Below are positions 34,423 through 42,138 of a DNA stretch of 64,000 bases, piece after piece (the stretch's first letter is position 1; the number at the start of each line of letters is the position of its first letter). The stretch comes from Rhabdaerophilum calidifontis. GTDB lineage: Bacteria; Pseudomonadota; Alphaproteobacteria; Rhizobiales; Beijerinckiaceae. The stretch is taken from the NCBI RefSeq assembly GCF_008641065.1, contig NZ_VTRS01000001.1:1-64000 (forward strand). Direction: 5' to 3'. The notes beneath the pieces are model-generated. The model was not told where the DNA came from and did not search any database. It saw only the letters and a list, made by a program, of their open reading frames with translations. The translations under genes were made by a program, and so were the position numbers.

Positions 34423-34450
34423 TTAACATGGCCGGACTCGGCGCTAGACT
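34423..34450 (+). promoter_or_regulatory. Probable promoter of the small membrane-protein gene
   Basis: TTAACA (34423-34428) and TAGACT (34445-34450) are 16 bases apart, 45 bases upstream of the ATG at 34496. This is the only reasonable promoter-like pair in the spacer in that direction. Confidence 0.35.
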
Positions 34451-34495
34451 TCGCTTTGATCCGCCCAGCCCGGCCCGGCCGTTGAGGAGACGCCG

Positions 34496-34858
34496 ATGAA
34501 CACCCGCTCCACTCCCGAATCGCCCGGCGCGCGGCGCCGCGACCCGCTCTTCGCGCTGCTGCTCGGCAACGCGCTCTGGGGCGGCGCACTCGGCCTGGCC
34601 TTCGTCGCCGGCGTGCTGGCGCTCGATCTCGGCCATCTGCGCCGGCTGATCGGCTTCGATGCCGAGGGGCTGCTGGCGCTGGCCCTGCTCGCCGGCGGCA
34701 GCATCGTCACCTTCGCGAGCGTCGCCATGGGCGGTGCGATCATGATGATCGAGCCGCGCGATCCGCCGGCGGCGGGCAGGCGCCGGCTCACGCAACTGGT
34801 GCCGGCGCCGCTCGGCGCGGTGCGGCGGGCGAGGCGGGCCGACAAGGCCCGGCGCTGA
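34496..34858 (+). CDS. Small two-helix membrane protein, unknown function
   Basis: A 120-aa protein with two hydrophobic helices (LFALLLGNALWGGALGLAFVAGV, about 17-40, and LLALALLAGGSIVTFASVAMGG, about 58-80) and basic ends (RRRDP at the N-side, RRARRADKARR at the C-terminus). This charge distribution suggests that both termini are cytoplasmic. I do not recognise a family. A GAGGAGA ribosome site precedes the ATG. It lies 54 bases upstream of the NDUFA9-like gene and may be co-transcribed with it. Confidence 0.72.
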   Translation: MNTRSTPESPGARRRDPLFALLLGNALWGGALGLAFVAGVLALDLGHLRRLIGFDAEGLLALALLAGGSIVTFASVAMGGAIMMIEPRDPPAAGRRRLTQLVPAPLGAVRRARRADKARR

Positions 34859-34912
34859 TTGATCGCGGCCGGGGATTTGACTAGACAGGCCCCGGATATC
34901 GGCAAGGATCGG

Positions 34913-35881
34913 ATGATCATGGCACAGCAGCTCGTGACGGTTTTCGGCGGTTCCGGCTTCATCGGGCGGCATCTTGTGCGGGTTCTCGCGCGGCGCGGCT
35001 GGCGCATCCGTGCCGCGACGCGGCGGCCGGATCTCGCCGGGCATCTGCAGCCGCTCGGCGCCGTCGGGCAGATCCACGCCGTGCAGGCCAATCTGCGCTA
35101 TCGCGATTCGGTGGCGCGGGCGATCGAGGGCGCGGATGCGGTCGTCAATCTCGTCGGCATCCTGTTCGAGAGCGGGCGGCAGCGCTTCGCGAGCGTGCAG
35201 GCCGAGGGTGCGCGCATCGTCGCCGAGGAGACGAAGCGGGCCGGGATCGGCAATCTCGTTCACCTCTCGGCCATCGGCGCCGATGCGGCCTCGCCGTCGG
35301 AATATGCGCGCTCCAAGGCGCAGGGCGAGGCGGCGGTATTCGCGAATGTCCCCGATGCGGTCATCCTGCGCCCCTCGGTGGTGTTCGGCCCGGAGGATCA
35401 GTTCTTCAACCGCTTCGCCGGGCTCGCGCGCTTCGCGCCGGTCCTGCCGCTGATCGGCGGCGGCGAGACGCGGTTCCAGCCGGTTTATGTCGGCGATGTC
35501 GCGGAAGCCGCGGCGCGGACGCTCGAAGGCGGGGCGCGGCCCGGCACGATCTATGAACTCGGCGGTCCGGCGATCCTGAGCTTCCGCGCGATCCTCGAAT
35601 ACATCCTCGCCGAGACCGGCCGCGCCCGGCCGCTGGTGCCGCTGCCCTTCAGCCTCGCGAAATGGCAGGCACGCCTGCTCGAAATGCTGCCGAACCCGCT
35701 CCTGACCGTCGATCAGGTAACCCTGCTCGAGCGCGACAACATCGTCAGCGCCAGGGCGATCGCCGAGGGCCGCACGCTCGAGGGGCTCGGCATCACGCCG
35801 ACGGGGATCGAGGCAATCGTGCCCGGCTATCTCTACGCCTATCGCCGGCACGGCCAGTTCAGCCGCGATCAGGCCGCGTGA
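34913..35881 (+). CDS. NDUFA9-like NAD(P)-binding epimerase/dehydratase-family protein
   Basis: A 322-aa atypical short-chain dehydrogenase. The N-terminus LVTVFGGSGFIGRHLVRVLARRG has the GxxGxxG cofactor motif; LVGILFE, VHLSAIGADAASPSEYARSKAQGE and VILRPSVVFGPEDQFFNRFA are conserved in the complex I accessory subunit NDUFA9 and its alphaproteobacterial homologues. The catalytic YxxxK is represented by YARSK. In bacteria its role is unclear: a complex I assembly or quinone-related function is suggested by the mitochondrial relative. Two close ATGs (34913 and 34919) are both compatible with the AAGGA site upstream. Confidence 0.88.
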   Translation: MIMAQQLVTVFGGSGFIGRHLVRVLARRGWRIRAATRRPDLAGHLQPLGAVGQIHAVQANLRYRDSVARAIEGADAVVNLVGILFESGRQRFASVQAEGARIVAEETKRAGIGNLVHLSAIGADAASPSEYARSKAQGEAAVFANVPDAVILRPSVVFGPEDQFFNRFAGLARFAPVLPLIGGGETRFQPVYVGDVAEAAARTLEGGARPGTIYELGGPAILSFRAILEYILAETGRARPLVPLPFSLAKWQARLLEMLPNPLLTVDQVTLLERDNIVSARAIAEGRTLEGLGITPTGIEAIVPGYLYAYRRHGQFSRDQAA

Positions 35882-35884
35882 GGC

Positions 35885-36880
35885 TCAGCCCGGCAGCGCG
35901 AGGACGCGGTCCGGCGGCGCGTGGCCGTCGATGAAGGTCTTGATGTTGATGATGACCTTCTCGCCCATCTCGTTGCGGCTCTCGACCGTCGAGGAGCCCA
36001 TATGCGGCAGCAGCGCCACCTTGCCAGCCTCGGCGAGGCGCAGCAGGCGCGGTGAAACCGCGGGCTCGTGCTCATAGACATCGAGCGCCGCGCCGGCGAT
36101 CAGCCCCTGTTCGAGGATGTCGGCCAGCGCCTCGGTGTCGACGATCTCGCCGCGCGCGGTGTTGACGAGGATCGCCTCCGGCTTCAGGAGCCGCAGCCGC
36201 CGCGCCGATAGCAGGTGGAAGGTCGCCGGCGTATGCGGGCAATGGATCGAGACGATATCCATCCGCGCGAGCATGCGGTCGAGCGAATCCCAGTAGGTCG
36301 CCTGGACCTCCTCCTCGATCCGCTTCGCGGCCGGGCGGCGGTTGTGATAATGCACCTGGAGGCCGAAGGCGCGGGCCCGGCGCGCCACCGCGAGCCCGAT
36401 CCGGCCCATGCCGATGATGCCGAGCCGCTTGCCGTGGATGCGATGGCCGAGCATCCAGCCGGGCGACCAGCCGTGCCATTGTCCGGCAGGGATGATCCGC
36501 ACGCCCTCGACAAAGCGCCGCGCCACCGCGACGATCAGCGCCATGGTGAAATCCGCCATGTCCTCCGTCAGGACATTGGGCGTGTTCGTGACCGTGATGC
36601 CGCGCCGCATCGCGGCGGCGACGTCGATATTGTCGGTGCCGTTGCCGAAATGGGCGATCAGTTTCAATTGCGGGCCTGCGGCCTCGATCAGGGCGGCGTC
36701 GATGCGGTCCGTCACGGTCGGCACGAGAACGCGGGCGCGACCGAGCGCCTCGGCGAGCGCCTCGCGCGGCATCGGCGTATCGGCAAGGTTGCGCTCGAGA
36801 TCGAACAGTTCGGCCATGCGCGTCTCGATCCCTTCCGGAAGGCGGCGGGTGAGGATGACGAGCGGCTTCTCGCGGTTCAT
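35885..36880 (-). CDS. D-isomer-specific 2-hydroxyacid dehydrogenase (glyoxylate/hydroxypyruvate reductase type)
   Basis: A 331-aa NAD(P)-dependent enzyme reducing a 2-oxoacid. The Rossmann motif GIIGMGRIGLAVARRA sits near residue 152, and the catalytic trio is recognisable: Arg in VNTARGEIVD, Glu in YEHEPAV and His in LLPHMGSS. NTPNVLTEDMADF is the usual hinge region. Glyoxylate or hydroxypyruvate is the likely substrate class. The ATG at 36880 (MNREKPLVILTRR) matches family N-termini; an in-frame extension to 36937 would add MRLSS-type repeats encoded by a 15-bp triplicate and is rejected. It is convergent with the NDUFA9-like gene, 3 bases apart. Confidence 0.92.
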   Translation of the reverse strand: MNREKPLVILTRRLPEGIETRMAELFDLERNLADTPMPREALAEALGRARVLVPTVTDRIDAALIEAAGPQLKLIAHFGNGTDNIDVAAAMRRGITVTNTPNVLTEDMADFTMALIVAVARRFVEGVRIIPAGQWHGWSPGWMLGHRIHGKRLGIIGMGRIGLAVARRARAFGLQVHYHNRRPAAKRIEEEVQATYWDSLDRMLARMDIVSIHCPHTPATFHLLSARRLRLLKPEAILVNTARGEIVDTEALADILEQGLIAGAALDVYEHEPAVSPRLLRLAEAGKVALLPHMGSSTVESRNEMGEKVIINIKTFIDGHAPPDRVLALPG

Positions 36881-36893
36881 CGGCGGTTCCCGG

Positions 36894-36938
36894 GACGAAA
36901 GGCGCGTGGACGAAAGGCGCATGGATGAAAGGCGCATG
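36894..36938. repeat. 15-bp tandem triplicate upstream of the 2-hydroxyacid dehydrogenase
   Basis: Three head-to-tail 15-mers: GACGAAAGGCGCGTG (36894-36908), GACGAAAGGCGCATG (36909-36923) and GATGAAAGGCGCATG (36924-36938). They sit directly in front of the ribosome site of the leftward gene and keep its frame open, adding in-frame ATG codons. Units differ by one to two bases. Confidence 0.85.
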
Positions 36939-37150
36939 GGCCAGCCTGCCTAGCGCATCGGTTCCGATCTTTAAAGCAGCTTGGCGCGGAGGCAAATCGC
37001 CGGGCGCCGGCGCCGGGGATAACGGGACGTTAAGCCCGTTCGACAAAAACAAAGGTTGCATCCGGCGCATCGGCCATCGCCATGCCGCAATGCGGCGGCA
37101 CCGGCAGCCGGCGGGGAGACCCGGCAGGGAAACCGACAGGAGGCTCTTTG

Positions 37151-37729
37151 ATGATGATCGTCCGGCCGCTCGCCCGGCACCGTTTCATCCTGGCGCTTGC
37201 CGGCCGGATCCTCGCCGGACCGATCCTAGCCGGCCTCGCCCTGCCGCTTTCCGGCGCCGGCGGATGGGCGCAAGCCCAGGAGACGGGCAGCATCGGCTCG
37301 GTCACCAAACTGCCGATCCCGCGCTTCGTCAGCCTCAAGCCCTCGGACACACCGATGCGGGAGGGACCGAGCAAGGATCACCGCATCAAATGGGTCTTCA
37401 AGCGCGAGGGCCTGCCGGTCGAGGTCACCGGCGAACATGAGCATTGGCGGCGGGTGCGCGATTCCGAATCGACGGAAGGATGGGTCTATTTCGGGCGGCT
37501 CTCGAACCGCCGCACGGTGCTGATCCGCGCCGGCCGGACTTCCGGCGAGCAGCCCCTCTATCGCGATGACAGCGAATCAAGCGCGGTGGTCGCGCGGCTC
37601 CAGCCGGGCGTGATCGCGAATGTCGAGACCTGCACCCTTGCCTGGTGCAAGGTCAGCGTCGACGGCTATTCCGGCTATGTGCGCAAGGATGCGGTCTGGG
37701 GTGTCTATCCCGACGAGCAGATCAAATAG
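37151..37729 (+). CDS. Secreted bacterial SH3-domain protein
   Basis: A 192-aa exported protein. The signal peptide (RFILALAGRILAGPILAGLALPLSGAGGWAQA, cleaved near residue 42) is followed by two SH3b units: the first around RFVSLKPSDTPMREGPSKDHRIKWVFKREGLPVEVTGE and the second around GEQPLYRDDSESSAVVARLQPGVIANVETC. Two Cys in ETCTLAWCKVSV could pair. SH3b domains in such proteins bind cell-wall peptides or other envelope partners. The start at 37151 has AGGAGGC at 37138-37144. It is convergent with irr and the two are separated only by a short repeat region. Confidence 0.86.
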   Translation: MMIVRPLARHRFILALAGRILAGPILAGLALPLSGAGGWAQAQETGSIGSVTKLPIPRFVSLKPSDTPMREGPSKDHRIKWVFKREGLPVEVTGEHEHWRRVRDSESTEGWVYFGRLSNRRTVLIRAGRTSGEQPLYRDDSESSAVVARLQPGVIANVETCTLAWCKVSVDGYSGYVRKDAVWGVYPDEQIK

Positions 37730-37738
37730 CGCCGCGCC

Positions 37739-37774
37739 TCAGGACAGGGCGGTGCGTCAGGACAGGGTGGTGCG
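37739..37774. repeat. 18-bp tandem duplication at the irr 3' end, duplicating its stop codon
   Basis: TCAGGACAGGGCGGTGCG (37739-37756) and TCAGGACAGGGTGGTGCG (37757-37774) differ at one base. On the minus strand the inner copy encodes the last codons of Irr (Arg-Thr-Thr-Leu-Ser-stop); the outer copy, past the stop, reads Arg-Thr-Ala-Leu-Ser-stop in the same frame. Confidence 0.88.
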
Positions 37775-38248
37775 CCGGACGCGGATCACCACCTCCACCC
37801 GCTCGATCGTCATCCCTTCCGGCGGAGGCGGCAGGTTGGAGACCTCGATATCATGCGCCGGGATGTCGAGGAGCCCCTCGCCCTCCACGAAGAAATGGTG
37901 ATGGTCGGAGACATTGGTGTCGAAATAGGTGCGGTTGCCGTCGATCGCGATCTCGCGCAGCAGTCCGGCCTGGGTGAACTGGTTCAGCGTGTTGTAGACC
38001 GTGGCCAGGCTCACGAGCACGCGGGCGCGCTGTGCCTCCTCGTAGAGCGTCTCGGCAGAGAGATGGCGGGCGCCGCGCCCGAACAGCAGCCAGCCGAGCG
38101 CCACGCGCTGCCGGGTGGGCCGCAGCCCGACGGAGCGCAGCCGCTCCTTCAGATCATGGACCGGGCAGCCCGCGAGGCTCGGATTCGGGCGCTTGTCCTC
38201 GCCCGCCGCGCCTTCCGCTCCCCGGATCAACGAAACCATCCGCGCCAT
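37757..38248 (-). CDS. irr: Iron response regulator Irr (Fur family)
   Basis: A 163-aa Fur-family regulator of the Irr branch, which in Hyphomicrobiales controls heme synthesis and iron genes and is destabilised by heme. The N-terminal heme regulatory motif is present (GCPVHD, Cys28-Pro29; GCPWHD in the Bradyrhizobium protein), as is the three-His stretch (His116-118 in SDHHHFF) linked to a second heme site. The DNA-binding block GLRPTRQRVALGWLLF and the helix SLATVYNTLNQ are as expected. It is divergent from fabA, a linkage typical of the group. Its promoter fits at 38282-38310. Its last codons are duplicated past the stop. Confidence 0.95.
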   Translation of the reverse strand: MARMVSLIRGAEGAAGEDKRPNPSLAGCPVHDLKERLRSVGLRPTRQRVALGWLLFGRGARHLSAETLYEEAQRARVLVSLATVYNTLNQFTQAGLLREIAIDGNRTYFDTNVSDHHHFFVEGEGLLDIPAHDIEVSNLPPPPEGMTIERVEVVIRVRRTTLS

Positions 38249-38281
38249 GCCCGGCCTTCAACCTCGCATCCGAATGCTCCA

Positions 38282-38310
38282 CAGATAGTCCCTTGGCCGG
38301 CGCAGGACAA
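38282..38310 (-). promoter_or_regulatory. Promoter of irr
   Basis: On the minus strand TTGTCC (38305-38310) and TATCTG (38282-38287) are separated by 17 bases, 34 bases upstream of the irr ATG. I did not see a clean iron control element (TTAGAA-N3-TTCTAA type) over it. Confidence 0.5.
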
Positions 38311-38493
38311 GTTCCCTGCGTGGCCCCGGGCCGTTAAGGCTAAGACCGGATGGCAGCCCGGAGCGGTCGGAAACGCGAAGTTCGACGAATTTTCAGTTCA
38401 GCCCGGCGCAGATTTGGACTAGACGGAAGCGTGTTTGGCCGATTTATGACAGGTTCCCGCATCGGCCGCGGGCAGCGAGGCGAAAAGACGGAA

Positions 38494-39012
38494 ATGACGG
38501 AACAGGCGGGCGCGCGGCGTTCGAGCTTCAGCTATGACGACCTCCTGGCCTGCGGCCGGGGTGAATTGTTCGGCATGGGCAACGCGCAATTGCCGCTGCC
38601 GCCGATGCTGATGTTCGACCGGATCGACCGGATCTCCGAAAGCGGCGGCGCCCATGGCAGGGGCGAGGTCCGTGCCGAACTCGACATCAAGCCCGATCTC
38701 TGGTTCTTCCCCTGCCATTTCAAGGGCGACCCGGTGATGCCGGGCTGCCTCGGCCTCGACGCGATGTGGCAGCTCGTCGGCTTCTTCCTCGGCTGGCTCG
38801 GGGAGCCGGGGCGCGGGCGTGCGCTCGGCGTCGGCGAGGTCAAATTCGCCGATCAGGTACTGCCGACGGTCCGGCGGGTCGTCTACGGCATCGATCTCAA
38901 GCGCATCTTCCGCTCGAAGCTGGTGCTCGGCATCGCCGATGGCTGGCTCGAGGCGGATGGCAAGCGGATCTACGAGGCCAAGGATCTGCGCGTCGGCCTG
39001 TTCAAGGCTTGA
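38494..39012 (+). CDS. fabA: 3-hydroxydecanoyl-ACP dehydratase/isomerase FabA
   Basis: Dehydrates 3-hydroxydecanoyl-ACP and isomerises the product to the cis-3 form, the entry to unsaturated fatty acids. At 172 aa it is exactly the usual FabA size. The active-site His75 in [20 protein letters not shown] and Asp89 in the same block are intact. The ATG at 38494 gives the canonical start; the longer open frame covers the promoter region. It is the first gene of fabA-fabB-orf-fabI-dsbA-like. The spacer to divergent irr is 245 bases; whether Irr or another factor controls fabA cannot be read here. Confidence 0.97.
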   Translation: MTEQAGARRSSFSYDDLLACGRGELFGMGNAQLPLPPMLMFDRIDRISESGGAHGRGEVRAELDIKPDLWFFPCHFKGDPVMPGCLGLDAMWQLVGFFLGWLGEPGRGRALGVGEVKFADQVLPTVRRVVYGIDLKRIFRSKLVLGIADGWLEADGKRIYEAKDLRVGLFKA

Positions 39013-39076
39013 ACCGGCGGCGGGGCGTCGCCATTTCCTGAAGAGAATGCCCGGTCGAACAGGGGAGCGGAAACCG

Positions 39077-40297
39077 ATGCGTCGCGTCGTCGTCACCGGG
39101 ATGGGAATCGTCTCGTCCATCGGCAACAACACGCAGGAGGTCACCGCCTCCCTGCACGAAGCCAAATCCGGGATATCCTACGCCCCGGAATTCGAGGAAC
39201 ACGGCTTCCGCAGCCGGGTCTACGGCAAGCCGACGCTCGACCCCGCCACCGTGCTTGATCGCCGCGCGATGCGCTTCCATGGCGGCGGCTCGGGCTGGAA
39301 CCAGGTAGCGATGGAACAGGCGATCCGCGATGCCGGGCTCGAGGAGGCGGAAATCTCCAACCCGCGCACCGGCATCGTGATGGGCTCCGGCGGCCCCTCG
39401 ACCCGGACGCTGGTCGAGGCGGTGGACAAGGCGCGCGAGAGCGGTAATTCCAAGCGCGTCGGCCCGTTCGCGGTGCCGAAGGCGATGTCCTCCACCGCCT
39501 CGGCGACGCTCGCGACCTGGTTCAAGATCAAGGGCGTGAACTACTCGATCTCCTCCGCCTGCGCGACCTCCAACCATTGCATCGGCAATGCCTATGAACT
39601 GATCCAATGGGGCAAGCAGGACCGCGTCTTCGCCGGCGGCTGCGAGGAACTCGACTGGTCGCTCTCCGTGCTGTTCGACGCGATGGGTGCGATGTCGACC
39701 GGCTACAACGATTCCACCGCCTCCCGCGCCTATGACAAGAACCGCGACGGCTTCGTGATCGCCGGCGGCGCCGGCGTCGTTGTGCTCGAGGAATACGAGA
39801 TGGCGAAGGCGCGCGGCGCGAAGATCCTCGCCGAGATCGTCGGCTATGGCGCGACGAGCGACGGCTACGACATGGTGGCGCCCTCCGGCGAGGGCGCGGT
39901 GCGCTGCATGCGCCAGGCGCTGGAAGGCATCAAGGCGCCGATCGATTACATCAACCCGCACGGCACCTCGACCCCGGTCGGCGACATCAAGGAGATCGAG
40001 GCGATCCGCGAGGTGTTCGGCAAGGATGCGGCCGCGATCCCGATCTCGGCGACCAAATCGCTCACCGGCCATTCGCTCGGCGCCACCGGCGTGCAGGAGG
40101 CGATCTACTCGCTGATCATGATGCAGAACGGCTTCATCGCGAAAAGCGCGCATATCGAGGAGATCGACCCTGCAATGGCCGACATGAACATCCTCCGGGC
40201 GCGCGTCGACAACGCGAAGCTCGGGCATGTGATGAGCAATTCCTTCGGCTTCGGCGGCACCAACGCGACCATCGTGCTCAAGCATCCGGAGGCGTGA
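39077..40297 (+). CDS. fabB: 3-oxoacyl-ACP synthase I FabB
   Basis: Elongates cis-3-decenoyl-ACP and later acyl-ACPs by Claisen condensation with malonyl-ACP. The 406-aa length is that of FabB. The nucleophile Cys162 in [15 protein letters not shown], the first active-site His in [12 protein letters not shown] and the second in [13 protein letters not shown] complete the Cys-His-His triad. The ATG at 39077 lies 64 bases after fabA, with a GGGGAGCGG site. Together with fabA it commits the anaerobic-type unsaturated pathway. It is followed by a small membrane-protein gene rather than directly by fabI. Confidence 0.97.
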   Translation: MRRVVVTGMGIVSSIGNNTQEVTASLHEAKSGISYAPEFEEHGFRSRVYGKPTLDPATVLDRRAMRFHGGGSGWNQVAMEQAIRDAGLEEAEISNPRTGIVMGSGGPSTRTLVEAVDKARESGNSKRVGPFAVPKAMSSTASATLATWFKIKGVNYSISSACATSNHCIGNAYELIQWGKQDRVFAGGCEELDWSLSVLFDAMGAMSTGYNDSTASRAYDKNRDGFVIAGGAGVVVLEEYEMAKARGAKILAEIVGYGATSDGYDMVAPSGEGAVRCMRQALEGIKAPIDYINPHGTSTPVGDIKEIEAIREVFGKDAAAIPISATKSLTGHSLGATGVQEAIYSLIMMQNGFIAKSAHIEEIDPAMADMNILRARVDNAKLGHVMSNSFGFGGTNATIVLKHPEA

Positions 40298-40394
40298 TGC
40301 GCTGGGGATTTCCCATCTTCACCGCGCAGGGCTAGGCTCTGCGCACCGCCGCCGGAGACCGGCGCGGCGGTGATGAAACCTCTGTGAGGGAACC

Positions 40395-40700
40395 ATGCAT
40401 TCGGAAGCCGCCGCGCCGCGACCCGTCGGCCTGTTCTACCATCTGCCGCTCATCGGCCCGATGCTGCGCGATGCGGTGTTCGGCTATCCGGATGCAAAAT
40501 ACTATTTCCTCGCCAATGTGGTGATCGTCTTCGGCTGGGCCGGCTATCTCTATGGCTATGCCTTCTTCATCACCGTGGCGAAGATCGCGGCGGTGCTGGT
40601 GATGTCGTCGATCATCCTGCTGACATCGACCGACCTCTGGGAGAACCGGGGCCGGCGGCGCGCCCGGAACAGGACGGACAGGCGGCCCGATACCGAATGA
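40395..40700 (+). CDS. Small membrane protein embedded between fabB and fabI
   Basis: A 101-aa protein with two hydrophobic stretches (YYFLANVVIVFGWAGYLYGY, about 36-55, and FFITVAKIAAVLVMSSIILL, about 57-76) and a strongly basic tail (NRGRRRARNRTDRR). I do not recognise a family. Its stop overlaps the fabI ATG by ATGA (40697-40700), so the two are translationally coupled, and it lies within the fab operon 97 bases after fabB. A membrane-proximal accessory to fatty-acid synthesis is possible but is inference from position alone. Confidence 0.8.
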   Translation: MHSEAAAPRPVGLFYHLPLIGPMLRDAVFGYPDAKYYFLANVVIVFGWAGYLYGYAFFITVAKIAAVLVMSSIILLTSTDLWENRGRRRARNRTDRRPDTE

Positions 40701-41503
40701 CCCAGCTCATGCACAACAAGCGCGGCCTCGTCATGGGAGTCGCGAACCAGAACTCGATCGCCTGGGGCATCGCCCGCACGCTCGCCGCGCATGGCGCGAG
40801 CCTCGCCTTCACCTATCAGGGCGAGGCGCTCGGCAAACGCGTGAAGCCGCTGGCGGAAAGCGTCGGCTCCGCGCTCGTGCTCCCATGCGATGTCGAGGAT
40901 GTCGCATCCGTCGATGCCGTGTTCGACCGGCTCAAGGCCGAATGGGGAAGCCTCGATTTCGTGGTCCATGCTATCGGCTTCTCGGACAAGAACGAGCTGA
41001 AGGGCCGCTATGCGGATACGAGCCGCGAGAATTTCACCCGCACCATGGTGATCTCGTGCTTCTCCTTCACCGAGATCGCCAAACGCGCAGCAGCAATGAT
41101 GCCGAATGGCGGCGCGCTCCTCACCCTCACCTATGGCGGCGCAAGCCGCGTCTCGCCGAATTACAACGTCATGGGCCTCGCCAAGGCGGCGCTAGAAAGC
41201 TCGGTGCGCTATCTCGCCGCCGATTTCGGGCGCGAGGGCATCCGCGTCAATGCGATCTCGGCAGGGCCGGTGCGCACGCTCGCCGGCGCCGGGATCGGCG
41301 ATGCGCGTTTCACCTTCGCCTACCAGACCCGGCATTCGCCGCTGGGGCGGCCGATCACGCTCGACGAACTCGGCGGCTCGGCGCTCTATCTCCTCTCGGA
41401 CCTCTCGGGTGGGGTCACGGGCGAGATCCATTATGTCGACAGCGGCTACAACATCATGAAAATGCCCCGCGCCGCCGACATGCGCGGCGAGGAGCTGGAA
41501 TGA
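40697..41503 (+). CDS. fabI: Enoyl-ACP reductase FabI
   Basis: NADH-dependent reduction of trans-2-enoyl-ACP, the last step of each elongation cycle. The 268-aa SDR has the FabI N-terminal block GLVMGVANQNSIAWGIARTLAAHGA, a divergent cofactor loop typical of the family, and the catalytic pair in NYNVMGLAKAALE (Tyr-x6-Lys, about residues 158-165). The QTRHSPLGR region near 215 is the mobile substrate loop. It is coupled by ATGA overlaps both to the small membrane protein upstream and to the thiol oxidoreductase downstream. Confidence 0.96.
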   Translation: MTQLMHNKRGLVMGVANQNSIAWGIARTLAAHGASLAFTYQGEALGKRVKPLAESVGSALVLPCDVEDVASVDAVFDRLKAEWGSLDFVVHAIGFSDKNELKGRYADTSRENFTRTMVISCFSFTEIAKRAAAMMPNGGALLTLTYGGASRVSPNYNVMGLAKAALESSVRYLAADFGREGIRVNAISAGPVRTLAGAGIGDARFTFAYQTRHSPLGRPITLDELGGSALYLLSDLSGGVTGEIHYVDSGYNIMKMPRAADMRGEELE

Positions 41504-42138
41504 GGCTCGACCGGCGCGCGCTGCTCGGCGGCCTGGCATCGCTGCCCCTGGCCGGCCGACCGGCCGGAGCGAACGAATTCTACCCCGTCCCGGTCGAGCT
41601 GATCGCCGATCTCGACCGGTTGCAGGGCAGCGTCCGGCTCGGCGCGGCGCAGCCCGATATCACGCTCTACGAGTTCTTCGATTACAATTGCGGCTTCTGC
41701 CGCCGCACCGCCCGGGATATCCGGCCGCTGCTCGAGGCCAATCGCGATCTCGCGATCGTGCTCGTCAATTACGCCGTGCTCGGCATTCCCTCGATCGGGG
41801 CGACGCGGGTGGCGCTCGCCTTCTCGCGTCAGCGCGCGGAGCGCTATCTCGCCTTCCATGAACAGCTCTTCCAGCAGCGCGGGGTCATCGGCGCCGAGCA
41901 GGCGATCGCGGTGGCGCAGCGGAACGGCGCCGAGCGCGCGCGGCTGCTCGCAGATGCCGATTCCGACCCCGTGACCGCGGCGATGCGTGCGGCTTCCCGG
42001 CTCGGCCAGCAGCTCGGCTTCGTCGCAACCCCCTCCTATCTCGTCGGGCGGGACGGATTCGCCGGCTTCCTCGACCGGGCGGCCAAGCAGGCGGCGATCG
42101 ACGCCTTCCGCCGCTGCGAGCGCGCCGTCTGCGGCTGA
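41500..42138 (+). CDS. DsbA-family periplasmic thiol oxidoreductase
   Basis: A 212-aa exported thioredoxin-fold protein. The signal (DRRALLGGLASLPLAGRPAGA) has a twin-arginine, so Tat export is possible. The active site is Cys64-Gly-Phe-Cys67 in FFDYNCGFCRRT, and the cis-proline loop is ATPSYLVGRDGF near residue 180. Length and order fit DsbA/Com1-type enzymes. The start at 41500 overlaps the fabI stop by ATGA, making it the last gene of the fab operon. Why a disulfide enzyme is coupled to FabI is unclear. It ends one base before the convergent TauE gene. Confidence 0.92.
   Translation: MRLDRRALLGGLASLPLAGRPAGANEFYPVPVELIADLDRLQGSVRLGAAQPDITLYEFFDYNCGFCRRTARDIRPLLEANRDLAIVLVNYAVLGIPSIGATRVALAFSRQRAERYLAFHEQLFQQRGVIGAEQAIAVAQRNGAERARLLADADSDPVTAAMRAASRLGQQLGFVATPSYLVGRDGFAGFLDRAAKQAAIDAFRRCERAVCG

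Noticed and set aside
37021-37040. Short hairpin AACGGG/CCCGTT in the spacer before the SH3 gene
   Set aside because: Six-base arms with an 8-base loop and no T run, upstream of both flanking starts; too weak to call a terminator or riboswitch.
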